From an uncultured Porphyromonadaceae bacterium (lineage in GTDB: Bacteria > Bacteroidota > Bacteroidia > Bacteroidales > Muribaculaceae): a DNA stretch of 64,000 nucleotides. The stretch lies in the NCBI GenBank assembly GCA_945873625.1, contig CAMCDS010000005.1, forward strand, positions 1-64,000, given 5' to 3'. How positions within the stretch are numbered: position 1 is the first letter of the stretch; every line of letters begins with the position of its first letter. Positions 7,813 through 15,830 of the stretch are shown here, piece after piece. A model generated the notes under the pieces. The model worked only from the letters and a program-made list of their open reading frames with translations, was not told where the DNA came from and did no database searches. A program made the translations under genes and the position numbers.

Positions 7813-8940
7813 ATGGCTAAAATTACCGACAAGATGAAAGAATCAACAGAAAACAAGAATATATCAGCCGACGGCGGTCGCAAGATAGTTCTCAGCGGCA
7901 TCCGCGCCACCGGCAACCTCCACCTCGGCAACTACTACGGAGCACTCAGCAAGTTCGTCAAGATGCAGGACGACTACGACTGCCGCTTCTTCATCGCCGA
8001 CCTCCATGCCCTCACCACTCATCCCGACCCGAAGATTCTCCATGAGAACGTGAAGCAGATACTCGCCGAGTATCTCGCAGCCGGGCTTGACCCCGAAAAG
8101 AATGTAGTGTATGTGCAGAGCGACGTGCCCGAAATCTCGGAGATGTATGTGCTGATGAACATGCACGTAGGTATCGGCGAACTCATGCGCACCGCCTCCT
8201 TCAAGGACAAGGCCCGCAAGGCCCTCGGCCTTTCCGCCGGCTCGGCCGACGACACGGAAGAGGAGATCGAGAAGCAGATATGCGGCAATCAGACCAACCG
8301 GCGCGTCAATGCCGGACTCCTCACATACCCCACGCTCATGGCCGTCGACATCCTCATCCATAAGGCCGACTTCGTGCCTGTCGGCAAGGACCAGGAGCAG
8401 CATCTTGAGCTTACACGCCGCTTCGCCCGCCGCTTCAACAGCTTCTACGGCGTCGACTATTTCGGCGAACCCGTCAACTTCAATTTCGGAGGCGAGGCCG
8501 TGAAGGTGCCCGGACTCGACGGCTCGGGCAAGATGGGCAAGAGTGAAGGCAACTGCATCTACCTCATCGACGACGAGAAGACACTCCGCAAGAAGGTGAT
8601 GCGTGCCGTTACCGACCAGGGTCCGCAGGCTCCGAATTCCGTTCCGCCCCAGCCTATCGAAAACCTCTTCACGCTGCTCGACCTCGTGTCGGAGCCCGAT
8701 GTGGCAAAGCATTTCCGCGATGCCTACGCCGACTGCTCAATCCGCTACGGCGACCTCAAGAAGCAGCTCGCCGAAGACATCCTGAAGATGTCGCTCCCAA
8801 TACGCCAGCGCATCCTCGACATCCGCGACAACGACGAATACCTCTCGCGGGTGGTGCGCGAAGGAGCCGAGCGTGCACGCGAATACGCCGCCGCCACGCT
8901 CCGCGACGTAAGGGAGATCATGGGCATCCGTAAATTCTGA
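7813..8940 (+). CDS. trpS: Tryptophan--tRNA ligase
   Basis: This 375-residue class I aminoacyl-tRNA synthetase charges tRNA(Trp). The HIGH-type motif is in SGIRATGNLHLGNYYGAL (HLGN, about residues 37-40). YPTLMAVDILIHKADFVPVG and KDQEQHLELTRRFARRFN are the conserved substrate and dimer regions. The KMSKS-type motif is KMGKSEGN (about residues 242-249). It is somewhat longer than typical bacterial TrpRS (about 330) because of a 25-residue N-terminal extension and an insert around GSADDTEEEIEKQICGNQTN. Start at 7813 is supported by the promoter 13 bp upstream; later ATGs in the first 15 residues are possible. Confidence 0.95.
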   Translation: MAKITDKMKESTENKNISADGGRKIVLSGIRATGNLHLGNYYGALSKFVKMQDDYDCRFFIADLHALTTHPDPKILHENVKQILAEYLAAGLDPEKNVVYVQSDVPEISEMYVLMNMHVGIGELMRTASFKDKARKALGLSAGSADDTEEEIEKQICGNQTNRRVNAGLLTYPTLMAVDILIHKADFVPVGKDQEQHLELTRRFARRFNSFYGVDYFGEPVNFNFGGEAVKVPGLDGSGKMGKSEGNCIYLIDDEKTLRKKVMRAVTDQGPQAPNSVPPQPIENLFTLLDLVSEPDVAKHFRDAYADCSIRYGDLKKQLAEDILKMSLPIRQRILDIRDNDEYLSRVVREGAERAREYAAATLRDVREIMGIRKF

Positions 8941-8945
8941 GCGTC

Positions 8946-9842
8946 ATGCGCCGCTCAGCGAAAGGCGTCATGCGCCTGCTCATACTGCCGGCTCTGCTTA
9001 TATGCCTCGCCACGGCCTGTATAGGCCGCGGCGGCGACGCGCGTCCCACCTATTCGGTAAGCTACCCGATGCAGAAGGTGCTGCTCGAGAGGATAGCCGG
9101 CGACCGTTTCAACATCAACACACTCATCCCTCCCGGCACCAACCCCGAAAGCTACGACCCTTCGGTGTCGACGCTCGTCTCGCTTGAGAAGAGCAAGGCC
9201 TTCTTCCGTCTCAACACTCCCGGCTTCGAGCAGAGCGTAATGGCGCGAACCGGCCGCAACTACGCGGGTCTCGACCTCGTGGACGCCGACAAGGGGATAG
9301 TGCGCATCGAGGGCACGCATGGCCACGGCGAAGAGGATCCGCATATATGGAACTCGGTGCGCAACGCGCGTGTCATGGCCGCCAACATGGCCTCATACCT
9401 CGCCTCGACCGACAAAGGCAACGCCTCGGCCTATCGGAAGAACGCGAGCAGGCTCGACGACGACCTCCGCGCGCTCGACGACTCGATAGCCTCGATACTG
9501 TCCGGAGCCAAAGGTGCCTCGTTTGTGGTGATGCACCCTTCGCTCAGCTATTTCGCCCGCGACTACGGTCTGCATCAGATAGCCATGGAGACCGAGGGTA
9601 AGGAAGCCACTCCGCGCCAGCTGGCCGAGCGCATGAATGCCGCCCGCCGGAGCGGTGCCAAGGTGATGGTGCACGACCGCGAACATTCGTCGGCCCAGGC
9701 AGAGACGATAGCCCGTCAGCTCGGCCTCAGGCTTGTGCTCGTCTCGCTCAACGGCTACGACTGGGAGGATAACCTCGTGAAGCTGGCGCGTGAGATAGCC
9801 GCCGGCGCTGCTGAATCGAATACAGAACCCGATAATGGCTGA
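8946..9842 (+). CDS. znuA: Zinc-type metal ABC transporter substrate-binding lipoprotein (ZnuA-like)
   Basis: This 298-residue cluster A-I solute-binding protein likely captures Zn2+ (or Mn2+) in the periplasm. A lipoprotein signal is visible (LLICLATAC, Cys about residue 21). The mature part contains the metal-site sequence HGHGEEDPHIWNS, giving the family His in DPHIW plus a short His-containing loop. Later conserved regions are VVMHPSLSYFARDYGL and the C-terminal KVMVHDREHSS. It begins 5 bp after trpS and overlaps the ATPase gene by 8 bp. No permease gene follows, which is odd for this family. Confidence 0.87.
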   Translation: MRRSAKGVMRLLILPALLICLATACIGRGGDARPTYSVSYPMQKVLLERIAGDRFNINTLIPPGTNPESYDPSVSTLVSLEKSKAFFRLNTPGFEQSVMARTGRNYAGLDLVDADKGIVRIEGTHGHGEEDPHIWNSVRNARVMAANMASYLASTDKGNASAYRKNASRLDDDLRALDDSIASILSGAKGASFVVMHPSLSYFARDYGLHQIAMETEGKEATPRQLAERMNAARRSGAKVMVHDREHSSAQAETIARQLGLRLVLVSLNGYDWEDNLVKLAREIAAGAAESNTEPDNG

Positions 9843-10560
9843 CAACGATACGCTCATATCGCTTGAGAACGTAAGCATGGCCTTCGACGGACGGAGGGTG
9901 CTTGAAGATGTCTCAATGTCGGTGGTCCGGGGCGACTTCATGGCCATCACCGGACCCAACGGCGGAGGAAAGACCACTCTGCTGCGGATAATGCTGCGGC
10001 TGCTGCGCCCCACTCGCGGCAAGGTGAGATACTTCGACGGCGGACGTGAGGTGAAAAGCCTGCGTTTAGGGTATCTCCCGCAGAAGAACATGATTGACCT
10101 GCGCTTTCCGATAACAGTCGGTGAGGCCGTCAGAAGCGGCCTGCTGCAGGGATTCGGCGGGCGCGCCCGTTCGGAGCGAGACCATGAGCTTTTCGATGCT
10201 GCTGTAGAACTTACCGGTATTGAGGAACTGCTCGACCGGCCTGTGGGCGATCTTTCGGGCGGGCAGCTACAACGCACGCTTCTCGCACGCGCGGTGGTGT
10301 CGCGTCCCGAAGTGCTGGTGCTCGACGAGCCGCTTTCGTATGTCGACAAGCGTTTCGAGCATAGAATCTACCACATAATGGAGCAGTTGCGCCGCACCAC
10401 CACCATAGTGCTCGTAAGCCATGAGATGTCGGTCATCTCCGGCATGGCCAACCGCCATTTAGTGGTGGACCATACTATCCATGAGTGCTCGGCACTGACC
10501 CACTATGTGCCCGGAGAGTGCTGGCCTGAAGGTGGATACACAAGTGATGAACGAGACTGA
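9835..10560 (+). CDS. znuC: Zinc-type metal ABC transporter ATP-binding protein (ZnuC-like)
   Basis: This is a 241-residue ABC ATPase. Walker A is GPNGGGKTT (about residues 40-48), the Q-loop lies near LGYLPQKNM, the signature is LSGGQLQR (about residues 140-147) and Walker B with the D-loop is VLVLDEPLSYVD. The switch His is in LVSHEMSV. Sequence and overlap with the binding-protein gene point to metal uptake of the cluster 9 type. The membrane permease (ZnuB) that it should energise is not encoded next to it; the next gene is an unrelated SpmAB protein. Confidence 0.87.
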   Translation: MADNDTLISLENVSMAFDGRRVLEDVSMSVVRGDFMAITGPNGGGKTTLLRIMLRLLRPTRGKVRYFDGGREVKSLRLGYLPQKNMIDLRFPITVGEAVRSGLLQGFGGRARSERDHELFDAAVELTGIEELLDRPVGDLSGGQLQRTLLARAVVSRPEVLVLDEPLSYVDKRFEHRIYHIMEQLRRTTTIVLVSHEMSVISGMANRHLVVDHTIHECSALTHYVPGECWPEGGYTSDERD

Positions 10561-10575
10561 CAGACACGCTTTGCA

Positions 10576-11805
10576 ATGGTACTGAACTGGATATGGATTT
10601 CATTTCTCGCGGTGGCGTTTCTCGTGGCCGTGGGGAAGACTGTGTTTGCCGGCGACATGGAGGTGTGGTCGGCCGTGATGAACAGCTCCTTCGAGCAGGC
10701 GGCCTTCGCCTTCGAAATCTCGCTCGGACTCACCGGCGTGCTCACGCTATGGCTCGGAATAATGAAAATCGGCGAGAAAGGTGGCGTGATAGAGTTTTTC
10801 GGGCGCCTCATCTCGCCGTTCTTCTCGCGCCTTTTCCCCGGAATACCGAAAGGGCATCCGGCCATGGGAGCCATATTCATGAATATCTCGGCCAACATGC
10901 TCGGCCTCGACAATGCCGCCACGCCTATGGGTCTCCGCGCCATGCAGGAGATGCAGACGCTCAATCCGCAGAAAGACACGGCCACCGACGCCATGATAAT
11001 GTTTCTGGTGCTCAACAGCTCGGGTCTCTGCCTCATTCCCATAAGCATAATGATGTACAGGGCGCAGGGCGGCGCGGCCAATCCAACCGACATCTTCATC
11101 CCCATCCTGCTTGCCACAGCCATAGCCACGCTCGTGGGTCTCGTGGCTCTCTGCCTGCGTCAGCGCATCAGGATGGACCGCGTGATATGGAGCTGGCTCG
11201 CCGGCATCGCTGCAGCCGTGGCCGGCATCACTTTCTTCTTCCGTTCGCTTCCGGCCGACAAGGTGCAGGAGTATTCCACTTTCGGAGCCAACGTGATACT
11301 CTTCTGCGTGATAATAGCCTTCATAGCCGCCGGCATAAGAAAGCGCATCAATGTCTACGACACGTTTATCGAAGGAGCCAAGGAGGGATTCAGGACCGCC
11401 GTGATGATAATCCCGTATCTTGTCGCCATCCTTGTGGCCATAGGGATGTTTCGCGCCTCGGGTGCCCTCGATGTCTTCACCGGGGCGGTCGAGTCGGCCG
11501 TCGGCGCCCTGGGATTCGACACGCAGTGGGTCGGCGCGCTCCCGACGATGATGATGAAGCCGCTCAGCGGCTCCGGCTCATGCGCCATGATGCTCGACGT
11601 GATGAAGGCCAACGGAGCCGACGCCTTCGTGAGCAAGGTGGCGGCTACGGTGCGTGGCTCCACCGACACCACCTTCTATATCCTCGCGGTCTATTTCGGC
11701 TCGGTCGGTGTGATGAAGACGCGCTATGCGGCAGGCTATGCGCTTCTGGCAGACATAGTCGGCGCGGTGGCCGCCGTCTGCATCTGTTATTTCTTCTTTG
11801 TATAA
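10576..11805 (+). CDS. SpmA-SpmB fusion, nucleoside-recognition (Gate) domain membrane protein
   Basis: This 409-residue polytopic membrane protein joins two proteins known from Bacillus as spore maturation proteins SpmA and SpmB, in that order. The SpmA part carries ISANMLGLDNAATPMGLRAM and MIMFLVLNSSGLCLIPISI. The SpmB part carries AKEGFRTAVMIIPYLVAILV and KPLSGSGSCAMMLDVM. The family is widespread in non-sporing Bacteroidetes, where its transported molecule is unknown. It follows znuC by 15 bp and is likely co-transcribed. It shows none of the usual features of an ABC-3 family permease, so I do not treat it as ZnuB, although a functional link with the neighbouring transporter genes is open. 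Confidence 0.88.
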   Translation: MVLNWIWISFLAVAFLVAVGKTVFAGDMEVWSAVMNSSFEQAAFAFEISLGLTGVLTLWLGIMKIGEKGGVIEFFGRLISPFFSRLFPGIPKGHPAMGAIFMNISANMLGLDNAATPMGLRAMQEMQTLNPQKDTATDAMIMFLVLNSSGLCLIPISIMMYRAQGGAANPTDIFIPILLATAIATLVGLVALCLRQRIRMDRVIWSWLAGIAAAVAGITFFFRSLPADKVQEYSTFGANVILFCVIIAFIAAGIRKRINVYDTFIEGAKEGFRTAVMIIPYLVAILVAIGMFRASGALDVFTGAVESAVGALGFDTQWVGALPTMMMKPLSGSGSCAMMLDVMKANGADAFVSKVAATVRGSTDTTFYILAVYFGSVGVMKTRYAAGYALLADIVGAVAAVCICYFFFV

Positions 11806-11837
11806 GCCCCCTGCTTCATAGTTTTTCTAAGGCCCGG

Positions 11838-12260
11838 TCAGAGGCTGAACGAGCGGGAGTTAAGGTAATCGGTAAGGATTATCACGGCCGCCGTGCGGTC
11901 GGCCAGTTCGCGGTTTTGCCTGACGCTCTTCCTGACGCCTCCGGCTATCATCTCACGATGAGCTATGGCCGATGTGAAGCGCTCGTCGAACATCTCAACC
12001 GGAATTTCAGGCAGTTCGCGCGAGAGGTGTTTGAGAAACGGCTTGATGTATTGCATCGACTCCGACGGTTCTCCCCGGAGTGTGCGCGGCAGCCCTACCA
12101 CTATTTTATCGACCTGCTCGCGCGAGGTGTAGTCTTTCAGAAAATCCATAAGGTCGCAGGCCCTGACGGTCGGCAGTCCGTTGGCAGCGATACGCAGCGG
12201 GTCGGTAACGGCCACTCCGCACCGTTTGCGCCCATAGTCGATGGCTAATATTCGTCCCAT
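11838..12260 (-). CDS. ruvX: Pre-16S rRNA nuclease / putative Holliday junction resolvase RuvX (YqgF)
   Basis: This 140-residue RNase H-fold protein of the YqgF family is implicated in 5'-end maturation of 16S rRNA. It starts MGRILAIDYGRKRCGVAVTD with the catalytic Asp in AIDYG. It continues with IVVGLPRTLRGEPSES and VEMFDERFTSAIAH (second acidic residue, Glu in DERF) and ends with an Asp in the ADRTAAVIIL helix. Length is standard. It lies convergent to the SpmAB gene and 19 bp downstream (minus strand) of a strong hairpin, so it needs its own promoter or read-through from rubrerythrin; I see no clear promoter. Confidence 0.93.
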   Translation of the reverse strand: MGRILAIDYGRKRCGVAVTDPLRIAANGLPTVRACDLMDFLKDYTSREQVDKIVVGLPRTLRGEPSESMQYIKPFLKHLSRELPEIPVEMFDERFTSAIAHREMIAGGVRKSVRQNRELADRTAAVIILTDYLNSRSFSL

Positions 12261-12278
12261 GTAGTTGGTTTATACAGA

Positions 12279-12315
12279 CAGCCGGAGAAGAAGACTGTGT
12301 CTTTTTCTCCGGCTG
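12279..12315 (-). terminator. Hairpin terminator after rubrerythrin
   Basis: CAGCCGGAGAAGAAGAC pairs with GTCTTTTTCTCCGGCTG (17 bp including one G-T pair) around a 3-nt loop. It begins 27 bp past the rubrerythrin stop on the minus strand. Confidence 0.75.
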
Positions 12316-12342
12316 ATATTTTGAATCGATACGGGGGCTTGA

Positions 12343-12894
12343 TTACTTCTTGAAGAAGCGGTTGTAGAGACCCTCGAAGCCCTGGCCGTGGCGAGCCTCG
12401 TCTTTTGCCATCTCGTGAACGGTGTCGTGGATAGCGTCGAGGTTAGCCTTCTTGGCGTTGGCAGCGATACGCATCTTGTCGGCGTTGGCACCTGCCTCGG
12501 CGTGCATGCGCTTCTCGAGGTTGGTCTTGGTGTCCCATACCATGTCGCCGAGGAGCTCGGCAAACTTGGCGGCGTGCTCGGCCTCTTCCCAGGCGTAACG
12601 CTTGAAGGCCTCGGCTACTTCGGGATAACCCTCGCGGTCGGCCTGACGCGACATAGCGAGATACATGCCTACCTCAGTGCACTCGCCCATGAAGTGAGTG
12701 TTGAGGTCTTTGATCATCTCCTCGTCGGTATCTTTCGCAACGCCGAGTTTGTGCTCGGTTACGAACTGAAGGAGGGCGGTCTTATCGAGTTCGTCGAATT
12801 TCGAAGCGGGGACGCCACACTGGGGGCACTTTGCGGGGGGATTCTCGCCTTCAGCTACGTAGCCGCAGACGGAGCAAATCCATTCTTTTGCCAT
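12343..12894 (-). CDS. Rubrerythrin with N-terminal rubredoxin domain (reverse rubrerythrin type)
   Basis: This 183-residue peroxide-reducing iron protein is used by anaerobes against oxidative stress. The rubredoxin-like centre is at the N-terminus ([10 protein letters not shown], residues about 8-17, and CPQCGVPAS, about 24-32). The four-helix di-iron domain follows, with ligands in [29 protein letters not shown] and [12 protein letters not shown]. Classical rubrerythrin has the opposite order, so this belongs to the reverse class. It is transcribed alone between its own promoter at 12998-13029 and a terminator. Confidence 0.92.
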   Translation of the reverse strand: MAKEWICSVCGYVAEGENPPAKCPQCGVPASKFDELDKTALLQFVTEHKLGVAKDTDEEMIKDLNTHFMGECTEVGMYLAMSRQADREGYPEVAEAFKRYAWEEAEHAAKFAELLGDMVWDTKTNLEKRMHAEAGANADKMRIAANAKKANLDAIHDTVHEMAKDEARHGQGFEGLYNRFFKK

Positions 12895-12997
12895 AATGAG
12901 TTGTAAATTAGAGTGTTTTTAAGTTATTCTGTCTTATTTTGGGAGCCTGGGGAAGAGCCTCGGCGGCTCCGCTGTGTTCCTTCGGCTTAAATCGAAA

Positions 12998-13029
12998 CAA
13001 AGTTACAAAAAAATAGGGCTATCTCCAAA
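12998..13029 (-). promoter_or_regulatory. Promoter for rubrerythrin
   Basis: On the minus strand TTTG (13026-13029), a 20-bp spacer and TAACTTTG (12998-13005) form a full consensus match. The leader to the start codon would be about 95 nt. The spacer contains a run of seven T. Confidence 0.8.
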
Positions 13030-13155
13030 TCCCTACGCCATTCCGATATAATATTTAGTAAAATTTAAGATGTCTGTTAAGCTATTTTAATCATTCCGGG
13101 TCGGCTCCGGCTGTTGAAATTATTTGATTTTATCGGGTTGTTGTTCAATAATTCT

Positions 13156-13167
13156 CAGAATATTCTG
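13156..13167. promoter_or_regulatory. Palindrome upstream of S24 gene, candidate operator
   Basis: CAGAATATTCTG is a perfect 12-bp palindrome placed about 22-33 bp before the -7 box at 13189-13196, where it would overlap the -33 region. TTGTTCAATA and CTGTTCAATA flank it as a direct repeat. Self-binding by the S24 repressor is a guess from position. Confidence 0.4.
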
Positions 13168-13188
13168 TCTCTGTTCAATATTTTTAAT

Positions 13189-13196
13189 TAACTTTG
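13189..13196 (+). promoter_or_regulatory. -7 element of the S24-tilS promoter
   Basis: TAACTTTG matches the consensus and lies 28 bp before the start codon. The -33 region is poor (TTCTG at 13163-13167), which would suit a promoter under regulator control. Confidence 0.6.
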
Positions 13197-13224
13197 CAAT
13201 CTCAACCATCGAAACATCCCGACT

Positions 13225-13917
13225 ATGGACAGAGCCGAAATACCCGCCGCCGGCGGAAACAGAAGAATCGACAGAATCGACAAATATGCCAACTACAAGG
13301 GGCTGAACGACAACCGGCTCACCAAGGAGTGCGGCATAGCGGTAGGCACGCTGGGAAAGGCGCGCAAGGAGGGTAAGGACGCCTCGGGACGCACGTGCGA
13401 GGCCATACTATCGCGTTTCCCGGAGCTCAGCCGCGCGTGGCTGATGGAGGGAACCGGAGAGATGCTTGCCGATGTTTCGGCCACCGACTTCCCTCTCTTT
13501 CCGCTGGTAGAGGATATGGCGGCCGAGTGTGGCGAGTCGGGTGGTGTATTCGACACAAACGCCTTCCGCAATCTGCCTCGTTTAGGTGTGCCGGGCGTGC
13601 CGCGCGACACGGAGTTCTTTATTCGCGCGCAGGGCTACAGCATGATCGACGCCAGCCGGCCCGAGCTTTCCATTCCACCGGGTTCGCTCGTAGGCCTGGC
13701 CAAGATCAATGGCGGCGTGATACGCTGGGGAGAGACCTACGCGCTGGCTACCCCGGACGGCATCATGATCAAGCGGGTGTTTCCGACCGACAGCCCCGAC
13801 AAGGTGAAATGCGTCAGCTATAACACCGTGGAGTATCCCGAGTTCATAATCGACCGCAGCGACGTGCGCGATGTGGCCCGCATCACGTGTGTGATTCCCG
13901 TCTATGTGCGCGGCTGA
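13225..13917 (+). CDS. S24/LexA-like repressor protein
   Basis: This 230-residue protein has an N-terminal DNA-binding-like region (about residues 12-75, with NRLTKECGIAVGTLGKARKE resembling a helix-turn-helix) and a C-terminal S24 peptidase-type domain. The Ser/Lys dyad of self-cleaving LexA/CI-type repressors can be matched to GYSMID (Ser about residue 137) and GIMIKRVF (Lys about residue 183). The architecture is that of phage-type and stand-alone S24 regulators common in Bacteroidales. It overlaps tilS by 14 bp, so the two share a transcript. Whether it responds to DNA damage, and what it controls besides perhaps itself, is unknown. Confidence 0.85.
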   Translation: MDRAEIPAAGGNRRIDRIDKYANYKGLNDNRLTKECGIAVGTLGKARKEGKDASGRTCEAILSRFPELSRAWLMEGTGEMLADVSATDFPLFPLVEDMAAECGESGGVFDTNAFRNLPRLGVPGVPRDTEFFIRAQGYSMIDASRPELSIPPGSLVGLAKINGGVIRWGETYALATPDGIMIKRVFPTDSPDKVKCVSYNTVEYPEFIIDRSDVRDVARITCVIPVYVRG

Positions 13918-15217
13918 GGCATCGAAGGTGGAGCGCTGCGTGCGCGAGGCGGTCGGCGTGCTTGCTCCTGGGCGCGACCCGCGCGACGTGCGCCTTCTGC
14001 TCGGCCTGAGCGGCGGAGCCGACAGCGTGGCCCTGCTGCTCGCTCTTCGCGCGGCGAGGGTCGACGTGAGGGCCGTGCATTGCAATTTCTCGCTCAGGGG
14101 CGGGGAGAGCGACCGCGACGAGCGCTTCGTCAGGGAGCTGTGCCTGCGTCTCTCAGTGCCCCTCGAAGTGCGTCGGTTCGACACCCGCCGGTATTGCTCC
14201 CAGCGTCGTCTTTCGCTCGAAGAGGGATGCCGGAGTCTGCGCTACGACCTCTTCCGCGAAGAGATGGCGCGGCAGGGGTGTGTGCGTGTCGCCGTGGCCC
14301 ATCATGCCGACGACAATGCCGAGACCTTCCTGCTTGAGCTTATGCGCGGGGCCGGACTGCGCGGACTCAAGGCGATGCTTCCCGACAACGGAGAGGTGGT
14401 AAGACCGCTGCTCGGCTGTACGCGGGCCGACATAACGGCCTATCTCGAATCGGCAGGGGAGACGTTTGTGGTCGATTCCACAAATGCCGACAGTGATTTC
14501 AGCCGCAATTTCGTGCGCAACGAGGTTATGCCTCTGCTGGCCACACGCTGGCCTTCGGCCGCGGCTTCGATAGCGCGGTCGGCCGAGTGTCTGCGCGAAG
14601 ACTTCATGCTTCTGCTTCCGCTGATACAATCGACCGGAGCGAAAGATAGGCTCGACTACTCGGAACTCGAATCGTCGGGCGCTCCCCGAAGCCTGCTGTA
14701 TTATTTCATAAGCACGGTCGGAGGCACGCGCCACACGGCCGGAGAGATGCTCGACGTCTGGCGCCGGGGGCGCGTAGGCGCTGTGTGGCATCTCGACGGA
14801 ACCGACATAGTGTCAGGGCGCAGAGGGTTCGAGAAGGTGGCGCATGCCTGTTTCCGCCTCCCTGAGCTCGAAATCGAGACGTTTGCCGCCGACGCAGATG
14901 TTTTGCGTCAGGTGCGCGAACCCGACGGCAACCGCACGCTCTGGCTGGGTGAAGACCCTTCAGCCTTCAGGCTCAGGCCGCGGCGCACGGGCGACCGCAT
15001 CTCGCCGCTCGGAATGAAGGGGAGCAGCCTGGTGAGCGACATAGTGAAAGACGCGCATTTCGATGCCGCGGAATCGCGTGGAGTAGTGGTGCTTGAACAT
15101 ATCCCTACCGGGGAGATAGTGTGGGTGCCGGGATTGAAGCGTTCGCGCCGACATCTGATCGACCTCAAGTCTCCTCCGGCCACGGTCTGTCGTCTCCGTC
15201 TGAGCGTGAAAGAGTGA
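13904..15217 (+). CDS. tilS: tRNA(Ile)-lysidine synthase
   Basis: This 437-residue enzyme converts C34 of the CAU-anticodon tRNA(Ile) to lysidine so that it reads AUA. The PP-loop ATP-pyrophosphatase motif LSGGADSVALLLAL is at about residues 30-43. AVHCNFSLRGGESDRDERFV and VAVAHHADDNAETFLLELMRG are the conserved catalytic-domain segments, and the C-terminal TilS domain includes RPRRTGDRISPLGMKG. Length is normal. The ATG lies inside the end of the S24 gene, in another frame. There is no terminator right after it; a rho promoter appears 63 bp downstream. Confidence 0.95.
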   Translation: MCAAEASKVERCVREAVGVLAPGRDPRDVRLLLGLSGGADSVALLLALRAARVDVRAVHCNFSLRGGESDRDERFVRELCLRLSVPLEVRRFDTRRYCSQRRLSLEEGCRSLRYDLFREEMARQGCVRVAVAHHADDNAETFLLELMRGAGLRGLKAMLPDNGEVVRPLLGCTRADITAYLESAGETFVVDSTNADSDFSRNFVRNEVMPLLATRWPSAAASIARSAECLREDFMLLLPLIQSTGAKDRLDYSELESSGAPRSLLYYFISTVGGTRHTAGEMLDVWRRGRVGAVWHLDGTDIVSGRRGFEKVAHACFRLPELEIETFAADADVLRQVREPDGNRTLWLGEDPSAFRLRPRRTGDRISPLGMKGSSLVSDIVKDAHFDAAESRGVVVLEHIPTGEIVWVPGLKRSRRHLIDLKSPPATVCRLRLSVKE

Positions 15218-15279
15218 TTTCCAGCAAGGTTGAAGAGCCTAAGAGTCTGTTTGAATTTAACTTCAAACCGACTCTAAAT

Positions 15280-15310
15280 TTTGCAGATTCCAAAACTTTT
15301 TATAATTTTG
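15280..15310 (+). promoter_or_regulatory. Promoter for rho
   Basis: TTTG (15280-15283), 19-bp spacer, then TAATTTTG (15303-15310), a close consensus match. The predicted start near 15317 puts about 510 nt of untranslated RNA before rho. Confidence 0.75.
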
Positions 15311-15830
15311 CAGTGTAATATAAGCAGACAGACCCTTTGGCTGTCTGCGCCGGAAGCCGTTCCGCTCCGGAGAAACACAAGGCGACAGACCGCTCAAACG
15401 ATTGATTAAGTTGGGTTTGCGTCTATTGGACGGACGGTTTTCAATCACTCCCGTATGGTTCGGAATTTGTAGTCCGGCCCGCGTTTCCGAAGTAATCGCG
15501 CCTCCTCGGCTTCGGATTTCTTATTTCCCCGCTTGAATTTACAGCCCCGCTTTCCGGAAAAATTATTTCCGGGTCATGCCGATGCCTTTTTTCGGAGACG
15601 CGCGTCTCCGCTAACAGACCTGAAGGCCTTGGCACTGACGGACAGAGTGCCGGTGTGGGATTCTCATGCGTAAATTCGGTAAAAAATCTTTTCCCAACAA
15701 CAGTACTTCCCCGATGCGCCTGTCATCAGACTCTATGCCGCCTGACCATCGCACGGACAAAGATGTCCATGCCGCAGGCACTAATTTGCGCCGGGCACTG
15801 TCTCTTTCGTGAAAATCATCGCATATCAAT
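15311..15830 (+). promoter_or_regulatory. Long untranslated leader of rho
   Basis: About 510 nt without a credible gene lie between the promoter and the rho start. It contains several local inverted repeats (for example the CCGGAAAAATTATTTCCGG region near 15555-15573, GGAGACGCGCGTCTCC near 15594-15609, and CTGACGGACAGAG near 15637-15649) and stretches of pyrimidine-rich RNA. Rho in other bacteria limits its own expression by terminating in its leader; a similar role here is inference. Confidence 0.5.

Noticed and set aside
10576..11805. Reading the gene after znuC as the missing permease ZnuB
   Set aside because: The sequence matches SpmA and SpmB segments end to end and lacks ABC-3 permease features.
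10593..12248. 551-codon plus-strand frame overlapping the SpmAB gene and ruvX
   Set aside because: It is out of frame with SpmAB, Arg/His-rich, and runs across the opposite-strand ruvX gene; it is a shadow frame.
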